The position numbers and the translations under genes are program-made. Shown here piece after piece: positions 8,246 through 17,381 of a DNA stretch of 64,000 nucleotides. The notes beneath the pieces are model-generated. The model was not told where the DNA came from, searched no databases, and saw only the letters and a program-made list of their open reading frames with translations. This DNA is from Neorhizobium galegae (GTDB lineage Bacteria; Pseudomonadota; Alphaproteobacteria; Rhizobiales; Rhizobiaceae): assembly GCF_021391675.1 (NCBI RefSeq), contig NZ_CP090095.1, positions 3,415,501 to 3,479,500 on the forward strand, in the 5' to 3' direction. The first letter of the stretch is position 1; each line of letters begins with the position of its first letter.

Positions 8246-9556
8246 TCAAACGTAACGATTGACGACGTTTTCCAAATACTCCTGGCGACCCGACTTCGGT
8301 TCCGGGTTGATGTTCTGCTTCTCGACCCAGGAGGCGATGTCGTCGAGCTTGTATTCGCCGCGCAGCATTTTCTGGTATTCGGGGCTGTCCCACTTCTCGT
8401 AGCGGGCATCGAGCGGGGCCTTCAAGGCACCGTCGTCGAGCATCTTCGCCGCCGCCTTGATGCCGCGGGCGCAGCAGTCCATGCCGCCGATATGGCCGAT
8501 CAGCAGGTCTTGCGGGTCGAGCGACTGGCGGCGCAGTTTCGCGTCGAAATTGGTGCCGCCGTTCTGGAAGCCGCCGCCGGCGAGCACATGGTAATAGGCG
8601 AGCGCCATTTCCGGCACGTTGTTCGGGAACTGGTCGGTATCCCAGCCGGACTGCATGTCGTTGCGGTTCATGTCGATCGAGCCGAAAATGCCGAAGGCGT
8701 TGGCCATGGCGATCTCGTGTTCGAAGGAATGGCCGGCGAGGATCGCATGACCCTGCTCGATATTGACCTTCACTTCCTTCTCAAGCCCGTTCTTCTGCAG
8801 GAACGCGTAGACGGTCGCGACGTCGTAGTCGTACTGGTGCTTGGTCGGCTCCTGCGGCTTCGGCTCGATCAGGATCGTGCCTTCAAAACCGATCTTGTAC
8901 TTGTATTCGACCACCAGATTGAGGAAGCGGCCCATCTGGTCGAGCTCGCGCGGCAGGTCAGTGTTGAGCAGCGTCTCGTAACCTTCGCGGCCGCCCCACA
9001 GCACGTAGTTGGACCCGCCGAGCTTCTTGGTGGCGTCGAGGCAGGTCTTCACCGTTGCCGCGGCAAACGCGAAGACGTCCGGATCCGGATTGGTGGCGGC
9101 ACCCGACATGTAGCGGCGGTTGGAGAAGAGGTTCGCAGTGCCCCAGAGCAGCTTGACGCCGGTCTCGGCCTGCTTCTTCTCGAAATAGTCGACGATCTCG
9201 TTGAGGTTCCTCGTGTTCTCGGCGAAATTGTTGCCTTCCGGACGCACGTCGGCATCGTGGAAGCAGTAGAAGGGCGAGCCGAGCAGCTGGAAGAATTCAA
9301 ACGCGACGTCCGCCTTCATCTTCGCCGCTTCCATCGTGTCGGAGAACCACGGGCGCTGGAATGTCTGGCCGCCGAAGGGATCGCCGCCCGGCCAGGTGAA
9401 GGTATGCCAATAAGCGACGGCGAACCGGAGGTGATCCTCCATGCGCTTGCCCGCGACGATCTCATCGGGGTTGTAGTGGCGGAAGGCCAGCGGATTGGTG
9501 CTATCCGGGCCTTCGTATTTGATCTTCTGGATGTCTCCGAAAAAGCCTGTGCTCAT
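8246..9556 (-). CDS. xylA: Xylose isomerase
   Basis: The 436-residue product is a long-form (class II) xylose isomerase that converts D-xylose to D-xylulose in the cytosol. It contains [16 protein letters not shown], the active-site segment [12 protein letters not shown] (His100, Asp103) and the metal and substrate region [16 protein letters not shown], followed by [15 protein letters not shown] strands and NVEQGHA-like [17 protein letters not shown]. Its length is normal for the family. The start at 9556 has GGAGAAA upstream. It lies downstream of xylB on the same strand, separated by a palindromic repeat. Confidence 0.97.
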   Translation of the reverse strand: MSTGFFGDIQKIKYEGPDSTNPLAFRHYNPDEIVAGKRMEDHLRFAVAYWHTFTWPGGDPFGGQTFQRPWFSDTMEAAKMKADVAFEFFQLLGSPFYCFHDADVRPEGNNFAENTRNLNEIVDYFEKKQAETGVKLLWGTANLFSNRRYMSGAATNPDPDVFAFAAATVKTCLDATKKLGGSNYVLWGGREGYETLLNTDLPRELDQMGRFLNLVVEYKYKIGFEGTILIEPKPQEPTKHQYDYDVATVYAFLQKNGLEKEVKVNIEQGHAILAGHSFEHEIAMANAFGIFGSIDMNRNDMQSGWDTDQFPNNVPEMALAYYHVLAGGGFQNGGTNFDAKLRRQSLDPQDLLIGHIGGMDCCARGIKAAAKMLDDGALKAPLDARYEKWDSPEYQKMLRGEYKLDDIASWVEKQNINPEPKSGRQEYLENVVNRYV

Positions 9557-9615
9557 GGGGTGTTTCTCCTATCGAGTATTTGAGAGCGCTAAAGATCCCC
9601 TTCTGCCTGCCGGCA

Positions 9616-9712
9616 TCTCCCCCACAAGGGGGAGAACGCTGGTGGCACCGCCTTGCCCAATCGGAAAAGCGGAACTCGGGGCAATAAAGCCCCTCCCCCT
9701 TGTGGGGAGGGG
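9616..9712. repeat. Paired palindromic intergenic repeat
   Basis: Hairpins TCTCCCCC-ACAA-GGGGGAGA (9616-9635) and CCCCTCCCC-CTTGT-GGGGAGGGG (9690-9712) lie between xylB and xylA. The layout matches the block at 2880-2977. Such structures inside an operon may adjust relative mRNA levels. Confidence 0.75.
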
Positions 9713-9753
9713 TTGGGAGGGGTCTTTTCAACGCACCTCCAAGTGGAAGCCGT

Positions 9754-11208
9754 TCAATGCGCCAGCGACTTGATCGCCGGATAGAGCGCCCGGTAGCGCC
9801 CATAGGCAGCCTCATAAGCCTCCGACAGCCCCGAGACCGGCTCGATGGTCTCGTCGGTCTTCGGCGCCGAGCAGACGGAAAGCGGGTCGGCACCGGTTGC
9901 AGCGATCAGCCCCAGCCGGGCGGCACCGAAGGCGGCTCCGAAATCGCCGTCGGCCGGAATATCCACCGGCACGCCGAGAGAGGTGGCGATCGACTGCAGC
10001 CAGTAGCGTGAACGCGAGCCGCCGCCGATCGCGGTGACGCGGGAAATCGAGGTACCGGCTGATTTCAGCGCCTCGAGATTGTCGCGGATCGCAAAGGTGA
10101 CACCTTCGAGCACCGCCTGGGTCAGCACCGCGCGGCTGCTCTCGTGTTCGAGGCCGATGAAGGCGCCGCGGATGGCCGCATCATTGTGCGGCGTGCGCTC
10201 GCCGGAAAGGTAGGGCAGGAAGGTGACGCCCGATGGGACCTTCAGCGCATCGCCGAGTTCCTGGGTGAGCTCGGCTGCCGTCTTGCCGGTAATGTTCGAA
10301 TACCAGTTGAGCGCGTCGGTCGCCGACAGGATGACGCCCATCTGATGCCAGGTCTTCGGCAGCGCATGGCAGAAGGCATGCACGGCGCTTTCCGGCTTCG
10401 GCAGATAGGCGGCGTTGGCGGCAAACAGCACGCCGGACGTGCCGAGCGAGACGAAGGCTTGACCCTCCGCGACCGTGCCCATGCCGCAGGCCGACGCCGC
10501 ATTGTCCCCTGCCCCGCCGGCGATCACGACGCCTTCGGCCATGCCCCATTTGTAGGAAAGTTCGCCGCGCAGCTTGCCTGCCTGTTCGGTGCCCTCGACC
10601 AGCGACGGCATCTGTTTTTCGTCAAGGCCCGTCGCGGCAAGCAGTTCGGACGACCATTTGCGGGCGCCGGTATCGAGCCAGGACGTGCCGGCGGAATCGG
10701 ACATTTCGGAAATGTGCTCGCCGGTCAGCCAGAGGCGCAGATAATCCTTCGGCAGCAGCACCTTGGCGACCTTCGCAAAGATCTCCGGCTCGTTCTTGGC
10801 GACCCAGACGAGCTTCGGGGCGGTGAAGCCCGGGAAGACGATATTGCCGGTGAGCTTGCGGAAGATCGGGTTGGCGTCGAGCGCGGCGGCCTCCTGATGG
10901 GAACGGGTGTCGTTCCACAGGATGCAGGGACGCAGCACCTTGTCTTCGGCGTCGAGCAACGTCGCGCCGTGCATCTGGCCGGAAAGGCCGATGCCCTTCA
11001 CCGCCCCGAGTTCCTTCGGGAACTTCGCCTTGAGACCGGCGACGGCCTCTTCGGTGGCGCGGATCCAGTGGGCCGGATCCTGCTCCGACCAGCCGGAATG
11101 CGGCCGCGAGACGTCCAGCGAGCCGCTCGCCGAACCGATAATTCTCTGATCGCCGTCGATCAGCATCGCCTTCACGCCGGACGTACCGAGATCGAGACCG
11201 AGATACAT
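9754..11208 (-). CDS. xylB: Xylulokinase
   Basis: The 484-residue product is an FGGY-family kinase that phosphorylates D-xylulose to D-xylulose 5-phosphate for the pentose phosphate pathway. It opens with the phosphate-binding motif YLGLDLGTSGVKAMLID and contains IGLSGQMHGATLLD, LWNDTRS and TFLPYLSGERTPHND, with the C-terminal signature around TAIGGGSRSRYWLQ. These segments are typical of XylB. A ribosome binding site (GAGGGAG) precedes the ATG at 11208. It follows the LacI-type regulator gene by 22 bases, so both are probably transcribed together. Confidence 0.95.
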   Translation of the reverse strand: MYLGLDLGTSGVKAMLIDGDQRIIGSASGSLDVSRPHSGWSEQDPAHWIRATEEAVAGLKAKFPKELGAVKGIGLSGQMHGATLLDAEDKVLRPCILWNDTRSHQEAAALDANPIFRKLTGNIVFPGFTAPKLVWVAKNEPEIFAKVAKVLLPKDYLRLWLTGEHISEMSDSAGTSWLDTGARKWSSELLAATGLDEKQMPSLVEGTEQAGKLRGELSYKWGMAEGVVIAGGAGDNAASACGMGTVAEGQAFVSLGTSGVLFAANAAYLPKPESAVHAFCHALPKTWHQMGVILSATDALNWYSNITGKTAAELTQELGDALKVPSGVTFLPYLSGERTPHNDAAIRGAFIGLEHESSRAVLTQAVLEGVTFAIRDNLEALKSAGTSISRVTAIGGGSRSRYWLQSIATSLGVPVDIPADGDFGAAFGAARLGLIAATGADPLSVCSAPKTDETIEPVSGLSEAYEAAYGRYRALYPAIKSLAH

Positions 11209-11230
11209 GGTGCAACTCCCTCTTCTGCCT

Positions 11231-12271
11231 TCAGGGCAGATTGTCTTTCAGAAAAATGTCGATGCGGATGCGTTCCTGTGCTGCGAGCACCGGCAGTCCG
11301 TCGGCCTTGGCCTTCAGCACGCGGATGGCGCTGCGGACTTCGTGGCCCGCATCCTGGTTCAGCACCGCGTCGATGACACCGTCGGCAAGTGCCGCACGGG
11401 TCGAGGCGGTCAGTTCGTGGGCGATGACGAGCGGCCGGCGAACAGCGCCCGCCTTCTGTAGCGCGCGGATGAGACCGCGATTGCCGGCGCCGAGACTGTA
11501 GATGCCGGCAATGTCGGCATTGCGGCGCAGCGCATCGGCGATCATCGTTTCAGTGAGCTCCGGGTCGTCGCGGCCTTCGAGCACGGGCAGAATGTGAACG
11601 TTCGGATAGGCCTGACCGATGACCGTCGAAAAACCCTCCAGACGCTCGCGATGGTCGCGCACCAGCATGGAGCCGGCAAGCACCGCGACGGTCGCCCCCC
11701 GTTCCTCCATCAGGGGGCCACTGAGGAAACGGCCCATCAGGCTGCCCGCCGTGCGGCCGGCGGCGATATTGTCGATGCCCGCATAATGGTCGCGGGAGGA
11801 ATCCGGCAGGTCGGAGACCAAGGTCACCATCGGGATGCCGGCCTGCCGCAGGCGCTCGGCGGCGGCACGGACTTCCGGCGCGTCGATGGCGACGAAGGCG
11901 ACGCCGGCCGGCTTTTCGGCGAGCACGGTTTCGAGGGCGGCAACCAGCGCGCCCGGATCGAAGGGCGGCACGTCGGCGATGCGGATATCGGTGCGCTCGG
12001 CGCTGGAGCGGGCGACCGCGCCGCGTACTTCCTCATGCAGGCCGATCATGAAGGAATTGTCGTTGGCCGGCAGGATGAAGACGAAGGAATAGGTGCGGCT
12101 CTTGGCAAGGTTGGCGGCGGCAAGATCGCGCACATAGCCAAGCGAGGCGATGGCCCCCTCCACCTTGCCGCGGGTGACGGAGCGCACGCCCGGCCGGCCG
12201 TTGAGAACCCGGTCGACTGTCGCAAGGCTGACGCCCGCAATCTTCGCGATGTCGTGGACAGTGGGCTTCAT
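11231..12271 (-). CDS. LacI-family transcriptional regulator of the xylose/sugar island
   Basis: The 346-residue product has an N-terminal LacI helix-turn-helix (VHDIAKIAGVSLATVDRVLN, residues 4-23) followed by a periplasmic-binding-protein-like effector domain with TYSFVFILPANDNSFMIGLH and DHYAGIDNIAAGRTAGSLMG. The ATG at 12271 has GGAGG upstream; the frame runs further upstream only because emrB is frame-shifted into it. The gene leads the regulator-xylB-xylA cluster. Identical 17-bp elements at its own promoter and at that of the ABC transporter are probably its binding sites. The effector is likely xylose or a derivative. Confidence 0.88.
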   Translation of the reverse strand: MKPTVHDIAKIAGVSLATVDRVLNGRPGVRSVTRGKVEGAIASLGYVRDLAAANLAKSRTYSFVFILPANDNSFMIGLHEEVRGAVARSSAERTDIRIADVPPFDPGALVAALETVLAEKPAGVAFVAIDAPEVRAAAERLRQAGIPMVTLVSDLPDSSRDHYAGIDNIAAGRTAGSLMGRFLSGPLMEERGATVAVLAGSMLVRDHRERLEGFSTVIGQAYPNVHILPVLEGRDDPELTETMIADALRRNADIAGIYSLGAGNRGLIRALQKAGAVRRPLVIAHELTASTRAALADGVIDAVLNQDAGHEVRSAIRVLKAKADGLPVLAAQERIRIDIFLKDNLP

Positions 12272-12288
12272 GAATTCCTCCGCCGCCC

Positions 12289-12338
12289 GTGTTAGCGGAA
12301 ATTCTGAGGTACGTAAATCAAAATTTGAGGTACGTGTT
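12289..12338 (-). promoter_or_regulatory. Promoter with tandem presumed operators for the LacI-type regulator
   Basis: On the minus strand TTTACG (12312-12317) is followed after 17 bases by TAACAC (12289-12294). The 17-mer at 12301-12317 is identical to 7957-7973, and a second copy of the core TGAGGTACGT at 12326-12335 starts exactly 21 bases after the first (12305), two helical turns, as expected for cooperative binding. Autoregulation is inferred. Confidence 0.6.
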
Positions 12339-12414
12339 TCAAGAAAGCCGATCCCAAAAAAGAAAAAGGCCGTCACTTGCGTGGCGGCCCCTTCCCGGCG
12401 GTGGAATGCTGCAA

Positions 12415-14008
12415 TCAATGCCCTCCGCCACCGGCGCCCGCAGGGCGGGCCGGCTTGGCGATCAGGAAGACGAAGAAGACCAGACTGCCGAACAGCCCCG
12501 TCAGGACGAAGAAGACATCCATGAAGGAAAGCAGCAAGGCCTGCTGGGTAATGATGCCGGAGAGCTTCTGCAGCGCGACGGCGCTGCCGTCGAGGCCGAA
12601 GGAATTGTAGTTGGCACCGACGCTGTCGAGCCAGTTCATCGCAGCCGGATTGCCGTAGTTGACGTGTTCGGAAAGCCGGGCGTAGTGCTCGTCGGAACGC
12701 TGGGTCAGCGCGGTGTTGATGACGGCGAGGCCGACCGCGCCGCCGAGGTTGCGGGTCAGGTTGAAAAGGCCGGACGCACCCTGGATGCGCTGCGGCGCGA
12801 GCGTCCCGAGCGCGATATTGCTGATCGGCACCATGCACATCATCATCCCGAACCCGCGCAGGATCTGTGGCAGCAGCAGTTCGTAGAAATCCCAGTCGGC
12901 GGTGATGCCGGTCATCAAGTATGTGCCCATCGCAAACGAGCCGAAACCGACGGCCATCAGGATGCGCAGGTCGACACTGTTCGACAGCCGCCCGACGAGC
13001 GGCGCCGAGACGAACATGGCGATGCCGGAAACGAACATCGTCTCCCCGATCATCAGCGAATCGTAGTGACGGATGCGACCGAGATAGAGCGGATAGAGAT
13101 AGGTGAGCCCGTAGAGCCCGACGCCCATGATGAAGGAGAACAATGAACCGAAGGCGAAATTGGCGTTGCCGAATGCCCTCAGATCGACGATCGGGAACTC
13201 GACCTTGAAGGCACGCCAGAAGAATACCAAGGCGCCGATGACGATGAAGACGGTGCCTATGACGATCTTGTCGTCGCTGAACCAGTCCTTGTTGTTGCCT
13301 TCTTCCAGCACGTATTCCAGCGCACCGAGGAAGACAGCCATGGAGGCGAGCCCCCACCAGTCGAACTTCTTCATCAGCTGCAGCTGCGGCTTGTCGAAGT
13401 CGATCAGCGTGAAGGTGACGACGGTGACGATGATGCCGGGGATGACGTTGACCAGGAACAGCCAGTGCCAGGAGAAGGAATTGGAAAGGTAACCGCCGAC
13501 AGTCGGGCCGATCGTCGGGGCGAGCGTCGCGACGAGGCCGATGATCGGTGACACGATGCTGCGCTTCGACGGCGGGAAGATGGTGAAGGCCGCCGCGAAG
13601 ACCAGAAGGGATCATGCCGCCGCCGATGAAGCCCTGGATGGCGCGATAGACGATCATCTCGTCGATATTCGTGGCAGTGGCGCAAAGGATGCTGGCCAGC
13701 GTGAAGCCCGCTGCGCACATGGAGAACAGGATGCGCGTCGACATGATGCGGGCAAGGGTGCCCGACAGCGGGATCATGATCACTTCGGCGATCAGGTAGG
13801 AGGTCTGCACCCAGGCGATTTCATCCGAGCCGGCGGAAAGGCCGGCCTGGATTTCCGCGAGCGAGGCCGAGACGATCTGGATGTCGAGAATCGACATGAA
13901 CATTCCGAAGACCATCGCGAAGAAGGCGATGAGCTTGCGTCTGTCCATCGGCTGGTCGGCTGGCATCGCCATAGGGGGCGGACCCGCCGTGGCCGTTGCT
14001 CCTGCCAT
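12415..14008 (-). pseudogene. emrB: EmrB/QacA-type MFS drug efflux permease, frame-shifted
   Basis: The locus encodes a 14-helix (DHA2) drug-proton antiporter in two frames. From the ATG at 14008 the protein reads LIAFFAMVFGMFMSILDIQI and on to AIQGFIGGGMIPS; it then leaves frame near 13600-13607. The other frame continues FAAAFTIFPPSKRS and VATLAPTIGPTVGGYLSNSF to the stop at 12415. Removing one base (CCTTCTGGTC to CCTTCTGTC or similar) restores a protein of about 530 residues, the normal length. It may be a true inactivating mutation or an assembly error. It should act with EmrA upstream to export compounds. Confidence 0.8.
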
Positions 14009-14029
14009 GGCCGCTCTCCTTGGTTCTCT

Positions 14030-15244
14030 TTACTTGGCAGCGACGGCGCCAATGCCGGGCGCGGTCCGGGTATCGACGTCGACGACGACGCTCAAGCCGG
14101 CGCGAAGGTGCTGGCGTTCGAGGTCTTCCTTCGGGATCGAGATGCGAACCGGAACGCGCTGCACGACCTTGGTGAAGTTGCCGGTCGCGTTTTCCGGCGG
14201 CAGCATCGAGAAGACGGCACCGGAAGCGGGCGCGATCGACACCACCGTGCCTGTGATGTTGTGATCCTCATAGGCATCCACATGCACGCGGACCTTGGAA
14301 CCCGGCTGCAGGTTGCCAAGCTGGGTTTCCTTGAAATTCGCCTCGATATAGAGCTCGGTCAGCGGCACCAGCGACGCGAGCCGCTTGCCGGTCGAGACGA
14401 GATCGCCCGTCTGGACCGAGAGGTTGCCGATGACGCCGTCATAGGGCGCCTTCAGGACCGTGAAGTTCAGATCCCGCTGGGCCTGGTCTCGGGCAAGATC
14501 CTGGGTATGGATCGTATTGACCGCCTCGTCGCGCTGGGCACGCAGGAGGCCGATATTGGCCTGGGCCGACGCGACGGCCGCCTGGCCGGCGACGAGATTG
14601 GCGCGGGCCTGCTCAAGCGCGATCTCGGCATTGTCGAGCGCCGCGGCGGTGCCGACCGCACTTGCCTGCAGGCTCGTCGCGCGCTTCTGGGTGATCTCGG
14701 CACCGCGAACCGCGGCTTCGAGAGCGCCCTGCTGGGCCTGGGCCTGCTTCACCGCCGCTTCGCCGCCGACGATCTGCGCGTCGATGCGGGAGACAGCGAG
14801 TTTGGCGGATTCGATAGCAGTCTGTGCCTTGCGAAGTGCAAGCTGATAATCGCCGTCGTCGAGCGTGACGAGCGGTTCGCCGGCCTTGACGGCCTGGTTC
14901 TCGACAACATTGACCTTCGCGACGTAGCCGGACACCTTTGGCGAGATCACCGCGATATCGCCTTCGACATACGCGTCGTCCGTGGAAACCAGGAACCGAC
15001 CGTCGATCCACCAGTTGTAACCATACCAGCCAGCGCCACCGAGGAGGGCAAGCGCAATGATCGGCAACAGCAGACCGCGGCGTTTCTTCTTTTCAGGCGC
15101 CTTGGCGGCCGCGGGGGCCGCAATCGCCTCGGCCGCAGCGGGCTGTTCTACAGCCGGGGAGCCTTTGCGGGCCTCGGCCTTGGGGAGGCCAGCATTTTCC
15201 GTCGTCACGGCGCGCAGTGCGCCGGAATTCTGAGAGGACGTCAT
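14030..15244 (-). CDS. emrA: EmrA/HlyD-type membrane fusion protein
   Basis: The 404-residue periplasmic adaptor has an N-terminal cytoplasmic Ala-rich stretch, one membrane segment (about residues 55-75, LLLPIIALALLGGAGWYGYN) and the HlyD core: DDAYVEGDIAVISPKVSGYV, a long coiled coil (about residues 135-245) and the barrel part TVLKAPYDGVIGNLSVQTGD. It links the EmrB permease to an outer membrane channel. The emrB gene follows after 21 bases. Expression is probably repressed by the divergent TetR protein through the two palindromes in the shared gap. Confidence 0.9.
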   Translation of the reverse strand: MTSSQNSGALRAVTTENAGLPKAEARKGSPAVEQPAAAEAIAAPAAAKAPEKKKRRGLLLPIIALALLGGAGWYGYNWWIDGRFLVSTDDAYVEGDIAVISPKVSGYVAKVNVVENQAVKAGEPLVTLDDGDYQLALRKAQTAIESAKLAVSRIDAQIVGGEAAVKQAQAQQGALEAAVRGAEITQKRATSLQASAVGTAAALDNAEIALEQARANLVAGQAAVASAQANIGLLRAQRDEAVNTIHTQDLARDQAQRDLNFTVLKAPYDGVIGNLSVQTGDLVSTGKRLASLVPLTELYIEANFKETQLGNLQPGSKVRVHVDAYEDHNITGTVVSIAPASGAVFSMLPPENATGNFTKVVQRVPVRISIPKEDLERQHLRAGLSVVVDVDTRTAPGIGAVAAK

Positions 15245-15280
15245 CTTCTATCTACCGTCTTGGGAGCGTCTTATTCCATC

Positions 15281-15294
15281 GAACCGATCGGTTC
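15281..15294. promoter_or_regulatory. TetR-type operator 1
   Basis: GAACCGATCGGTTC is a perfect 14-bp palindrome just upstream of emrA. A second, nearly identical site lies 60 bp away. This is the classic form of operators bound by a TetR regulator encoded next to its target. Confidence 0.75.
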
Positions 15295-15301
15295 AGCGAG
15301 C

Positions 15302-15331
15302 TTGACATAGACCCATCGATGACACATATCA
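15302..15331. promoter_or_regulatory. Overlapping divergent promoters of emrA and the TetR gene
   Basis: On the plus strand TTGACA (15302-15307) is followed after 17 bases by CATATC (15325-15330), facing tetR. On the minus strand TTGATA (15326-15331) and TATGTC (15303-15308) have the same 17-base spacing, facing emrA. Both lie between the two operators, so one repressor could silence both. Confidence 0.45.
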
Positions 15332-15339
15332 AGAGCAAT

Positions 15340-15355
15340 CGAACCGCTCGGTTCG
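15340..15355. promoter_or_regulatory. TetR-type operator 2
   Basis: CGAACCGCTCGGTTCG has 7-bp inverted arms around a CT centre and matches operator 1. It lies 25 bases before the TetR start codon, suited to autorepression. Confidence 0.7.
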
Positions 15356-15379
15356 AAAAGGTTAAAAAAGGGCATCGAA

Positions 15380-16081
15380 ATGGCCAGGCAGACAAGGAAA
15401 CTGGAAATATCCGATCCGGTTCCCGCCGGACGTTTCGCAGCGGGCGAGGACCCGGCGAAACGGGAGCAGATTATCGACGGGGCGAACCGCGTCTTCATGA
15501 AGCTCGGCTTCGACGCGGCAAGCATGAACGACATCACCCGCGAGGCAGGTGTTTCGAAAGGGACGATCTACGTCTACTTCCAGAACAAGGAAGACCTGTT
15601 CGGCGCGATCATTGCCCGTGAGCGCGAACGGATCACGCTGCGCATGCGTGATATCCTCGCCGGCAGCGAGGAAGTCGAGGACGGCCTCTACCGCTTCGGC
15701 ATGGGTTTTGCGACGCATATCACCGCATCGCAGGTGATAGAGGCGATGCGTACGGTGATCGGCGTCGTCGATCGCCTGCCGAGCCTCTGCCGGCATTTCT
15801 TCAATTCGTCGTCCCAGAACGTCCGCACCGTGCTCGACGATTTCATCAGGCGTCACGTGGAACTCGGCAATCTCAAGGTGGAGGATACCGATCTCGCAGC
15901 CCGTCAATTCGTCGACATGGTGAGCGGCACCTTCCTCAAACTGCGCCTTTTCGGCGATCTCAAGGATGCACCACCGTTCAGCGAGATCGACCACGTCGTT
16001 ACGGGCGCGATCCGGGTGTTCATGGCAGCCTATGGCGTCCATGACAATTCCGTGACCGCAAAAACGAAAGAACATGCCTGA
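15380..16081 (+). CDS. TetR/AcrR-family transcriptional repressor
   Basis: The 233-residue product has the N-terminal TetR DNA-binding domain (about residues 27-73) with the recognition region MNDITREAGVSKGTIYVYFQ, and a larger C-terminal ligand and dimer domain of AcrR type. It is divergent from emrAB with two palindromic operators between them, so it most likely represses both the efflux genes and itself and is released by a toxic ligand. The ligand cannot be predicted. Confidence 0.9.
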   Translation: MARQTRKLEISDPVPAGRFAAGEDPAKREQIIDGANRVFMKLGFDAASMNDITREAGVSKGTIYVYFQNKEDLFGAIIARERERITLRMRDILAGSEEVEDGLYRFGMGFATHITASQVIEAMRTVIGVVDRLPSLCRHFFNSSSQNVRTVLDDFIRRHVELGNLKVEDTDLAARQFVDMVSGTFLKLRLFGDLKDAPPFSEIDHVVTGAIRVFMAAYGVHDNSVTAKTKEHA

Positions 16082-16085
16082 TTTC

Positions 16086-16116
16086 AGGAGGTTGTAGCGC
16101 AACCTCCTCTTGTCTT
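16086..16116 (+). terminator. Rho-independent terminator after the TetR gene
   Basis: AGGAGGTTG-TAGCG-CAACCTCCT forms a perfect 9-bp stem directly after the stop codon and is followed by CTTGTCTT. The T-run is weak. Confidence 0.6.
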
Positions 16117-16173
16117 CCGCTCATCAATCCTTAAATCGGGGAGGCAATTACGCCTTGCGATTGAAAGAAGGGA

Positions 16174-16947
16174 ATGTTGATGCAGGATATCGTCGTGCTG
16201 GTTCAGGATCCGGCCGCCTGGGTGGCGCTTGTCACCCTCGTCGTCATGGAAGTCGTGCTCGGCATCGACAACCTCATCTTCATCTCCATCCTCACCAACA
16301 AGCTGCCGCCCGAAAACCGTGAGCGTGCCCGCAAGATCGGCATCGGCCTGGCACTCGTCATGCGGCTCGCCCTGCTCGGCACCGTCGCCTGGATCGTCCA
16401 ACTTACCAACCCGATCTTCGAGGCCTTCGGCCACGGCTTCTCGTGGAAGGACCTGATCCTGATCGCCGGCGGCCTTTTCCTCGTCTGGAAGGCGACCAAG
16501 GAAATCCATCACTCCGTCGATGTCGACGACCACAAGGAAGACCTGGTCGGCGCTGGCAAGGACGTGCTCAAGATGAGCTTCGCCTCGGCAATCGGCCAGA
16601 TCCTGCTGCTCGACCTTGTCTTCTCGATCGACAGCATCATCACCGCCGTCGGCATGACGCCGCATCTGCCGATCATGGTGGTCGCCGTCCTGGCGGCCGT
16701 CACCGTGATGCTGATCGCTGCCACACCGCTTGCCAATTTCATCGAGAAGAACCCGACCATCGTCATGCTGGCACTCGCCTTCCTGCTGATGATCGGCGGC
16801 ACCCTGATCGTCGAAGGTTTTGGCGTGCACGTGCCCAAGGGCTACATCTACGCCGCCATGGCCTTCTCGGCGGCGGTGGAAGCGCTCAACATGTTCGCCA
16901 AGAACGCCCGCAAGAAGAAGACGGGCGGCGGAACGACGCTGCATTGA
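16174..16947 (+). CDS. TerC-family integral membrane protein
   Basis: The 257-residue product has about seven membrane helices and the TerC family pattern: [18 protein letters not shown] (acidic residues within helix 1, probable metal site) and [20 protein letters not shown] as the internal second copy of that motif. TerC proteins are linked to metal (manganese or calcium) export and to tellurite resistance. No other ter genes are nearby, so a general metal homeostasis role is more likely than tellurite resistance. An alternative start is at 16180. Confidence 0.88.
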   Translation: MLMQDIVVLVQDPAAWVALVTLVVMEVVLGIDNLIFISILTNKLPPENRERARKIGIGLALVMRLALLGTVAWIVQLTNPIFEAFGHGFSWKDLILIAGGLFLVWKATKEIHHSVDVDDHKEDLVGAGKDVLKMSFASAIGQILLLDLVFSIDSIITAVGMTPHLPIMVVAVLAAVTVMLIAATPLANFIEKNPTIVMLALAFLLMIGGTLIVEGFGVHVPKGYIYAAMAFSAAVEALNMFAKNARKKKTGGGTTLH

Positions 16948-16959
16948 GTTGAGGAGAGT

Positions 16960-17322
16960 TTACTTCGTTCTGCGGAAAGCTCGACTGGAGACCGCGATCG
17001 AGTTCTGGCCCGGGTCTTTGGCATTCGCGAACTCGTAGCCATCGGCCTTGTGGATCGGGCCGAATTGCAGCCCTCGTTCCGCCGCGCGGCGGCAGAACGC
17101 TTCGACATCCTCCACGTCGAACACCAGTTTGACGATCACCTGGCCGGTCTTCTGCGATTTGGCGGCCGGGTGAAACATCAGGTTGGCGCCGCCATCCTTG
17201 CTGACCAGTTCGACGATGCGATCACCGGGCAATCGCAAGACTTCGAAGTCGAAATGCGTCCCGTAAAAACGCACCATCGCTTCGACATCCTTCGCATAGA
17301 TCGTCACACGGCTGAGCGGCAC
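16960..17322 (-). CDS. VOC (glyoxalase/dioxygenase) superfamily protein
   Basis: The product of about 120 residues has the two beta-alpha-beta-beta-beta repeats of the vicinal oxygen chelate fold: RVTIYAKDVEAMVRFYGTHF at the start and VIVKLVFDVEDVEAFCRRAA in the second half, ending with ANAKDPGQNSIAVSSR. Such proteins include lyases, dioxygenases and binding proteins; the substrate is unknown. The GTG at 17322 is preferred to the TTG at 17346 because GAGGG precedes it at proper spacing and because the upstream choice would overlap the gpx terminator. Confidence 0.8.
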   Translation of the reverse strand: MPLSRVTIYAKDVEAMVRFYGTHFDFEVLRLPGDRIVELVSKDGGANLMFHPAAKSQKTGQVIVKLVFDVEDVEAFCRRAAERGLQFGPIHKADGYEFANAKDPGQNSIAVSSRAFRRTK

Positions 17323-17345
17323 GGGTTGTCCCTCTGAAGCCAGCA

Positions 17346-17371
17346 AAACGGCCGCGACGCAACTCGCGGCC
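17346..17371 (-). terminator. Terminator after the glutathione peroxidase gene
   Basis: On the minus strand GGCCGCGA-GTTGCG-TCGCGGCC is an 8-bp perfect stem followed by GTTTTG. It lies 10 bases past the gpx stop. Confidence 0.65.
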
Positions 17372-17381
17372 TACTGCCTTG

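Noticed and set aside
11231..14008. A single 925-codon open frame joining emrB and the LacI-type regulator
   Set aside because: The frame is continuous only because of the emrB frameshift. The middle third is Arg/His-rich nonsense, and the regulator has its own ATG and GGAGG at 12271.
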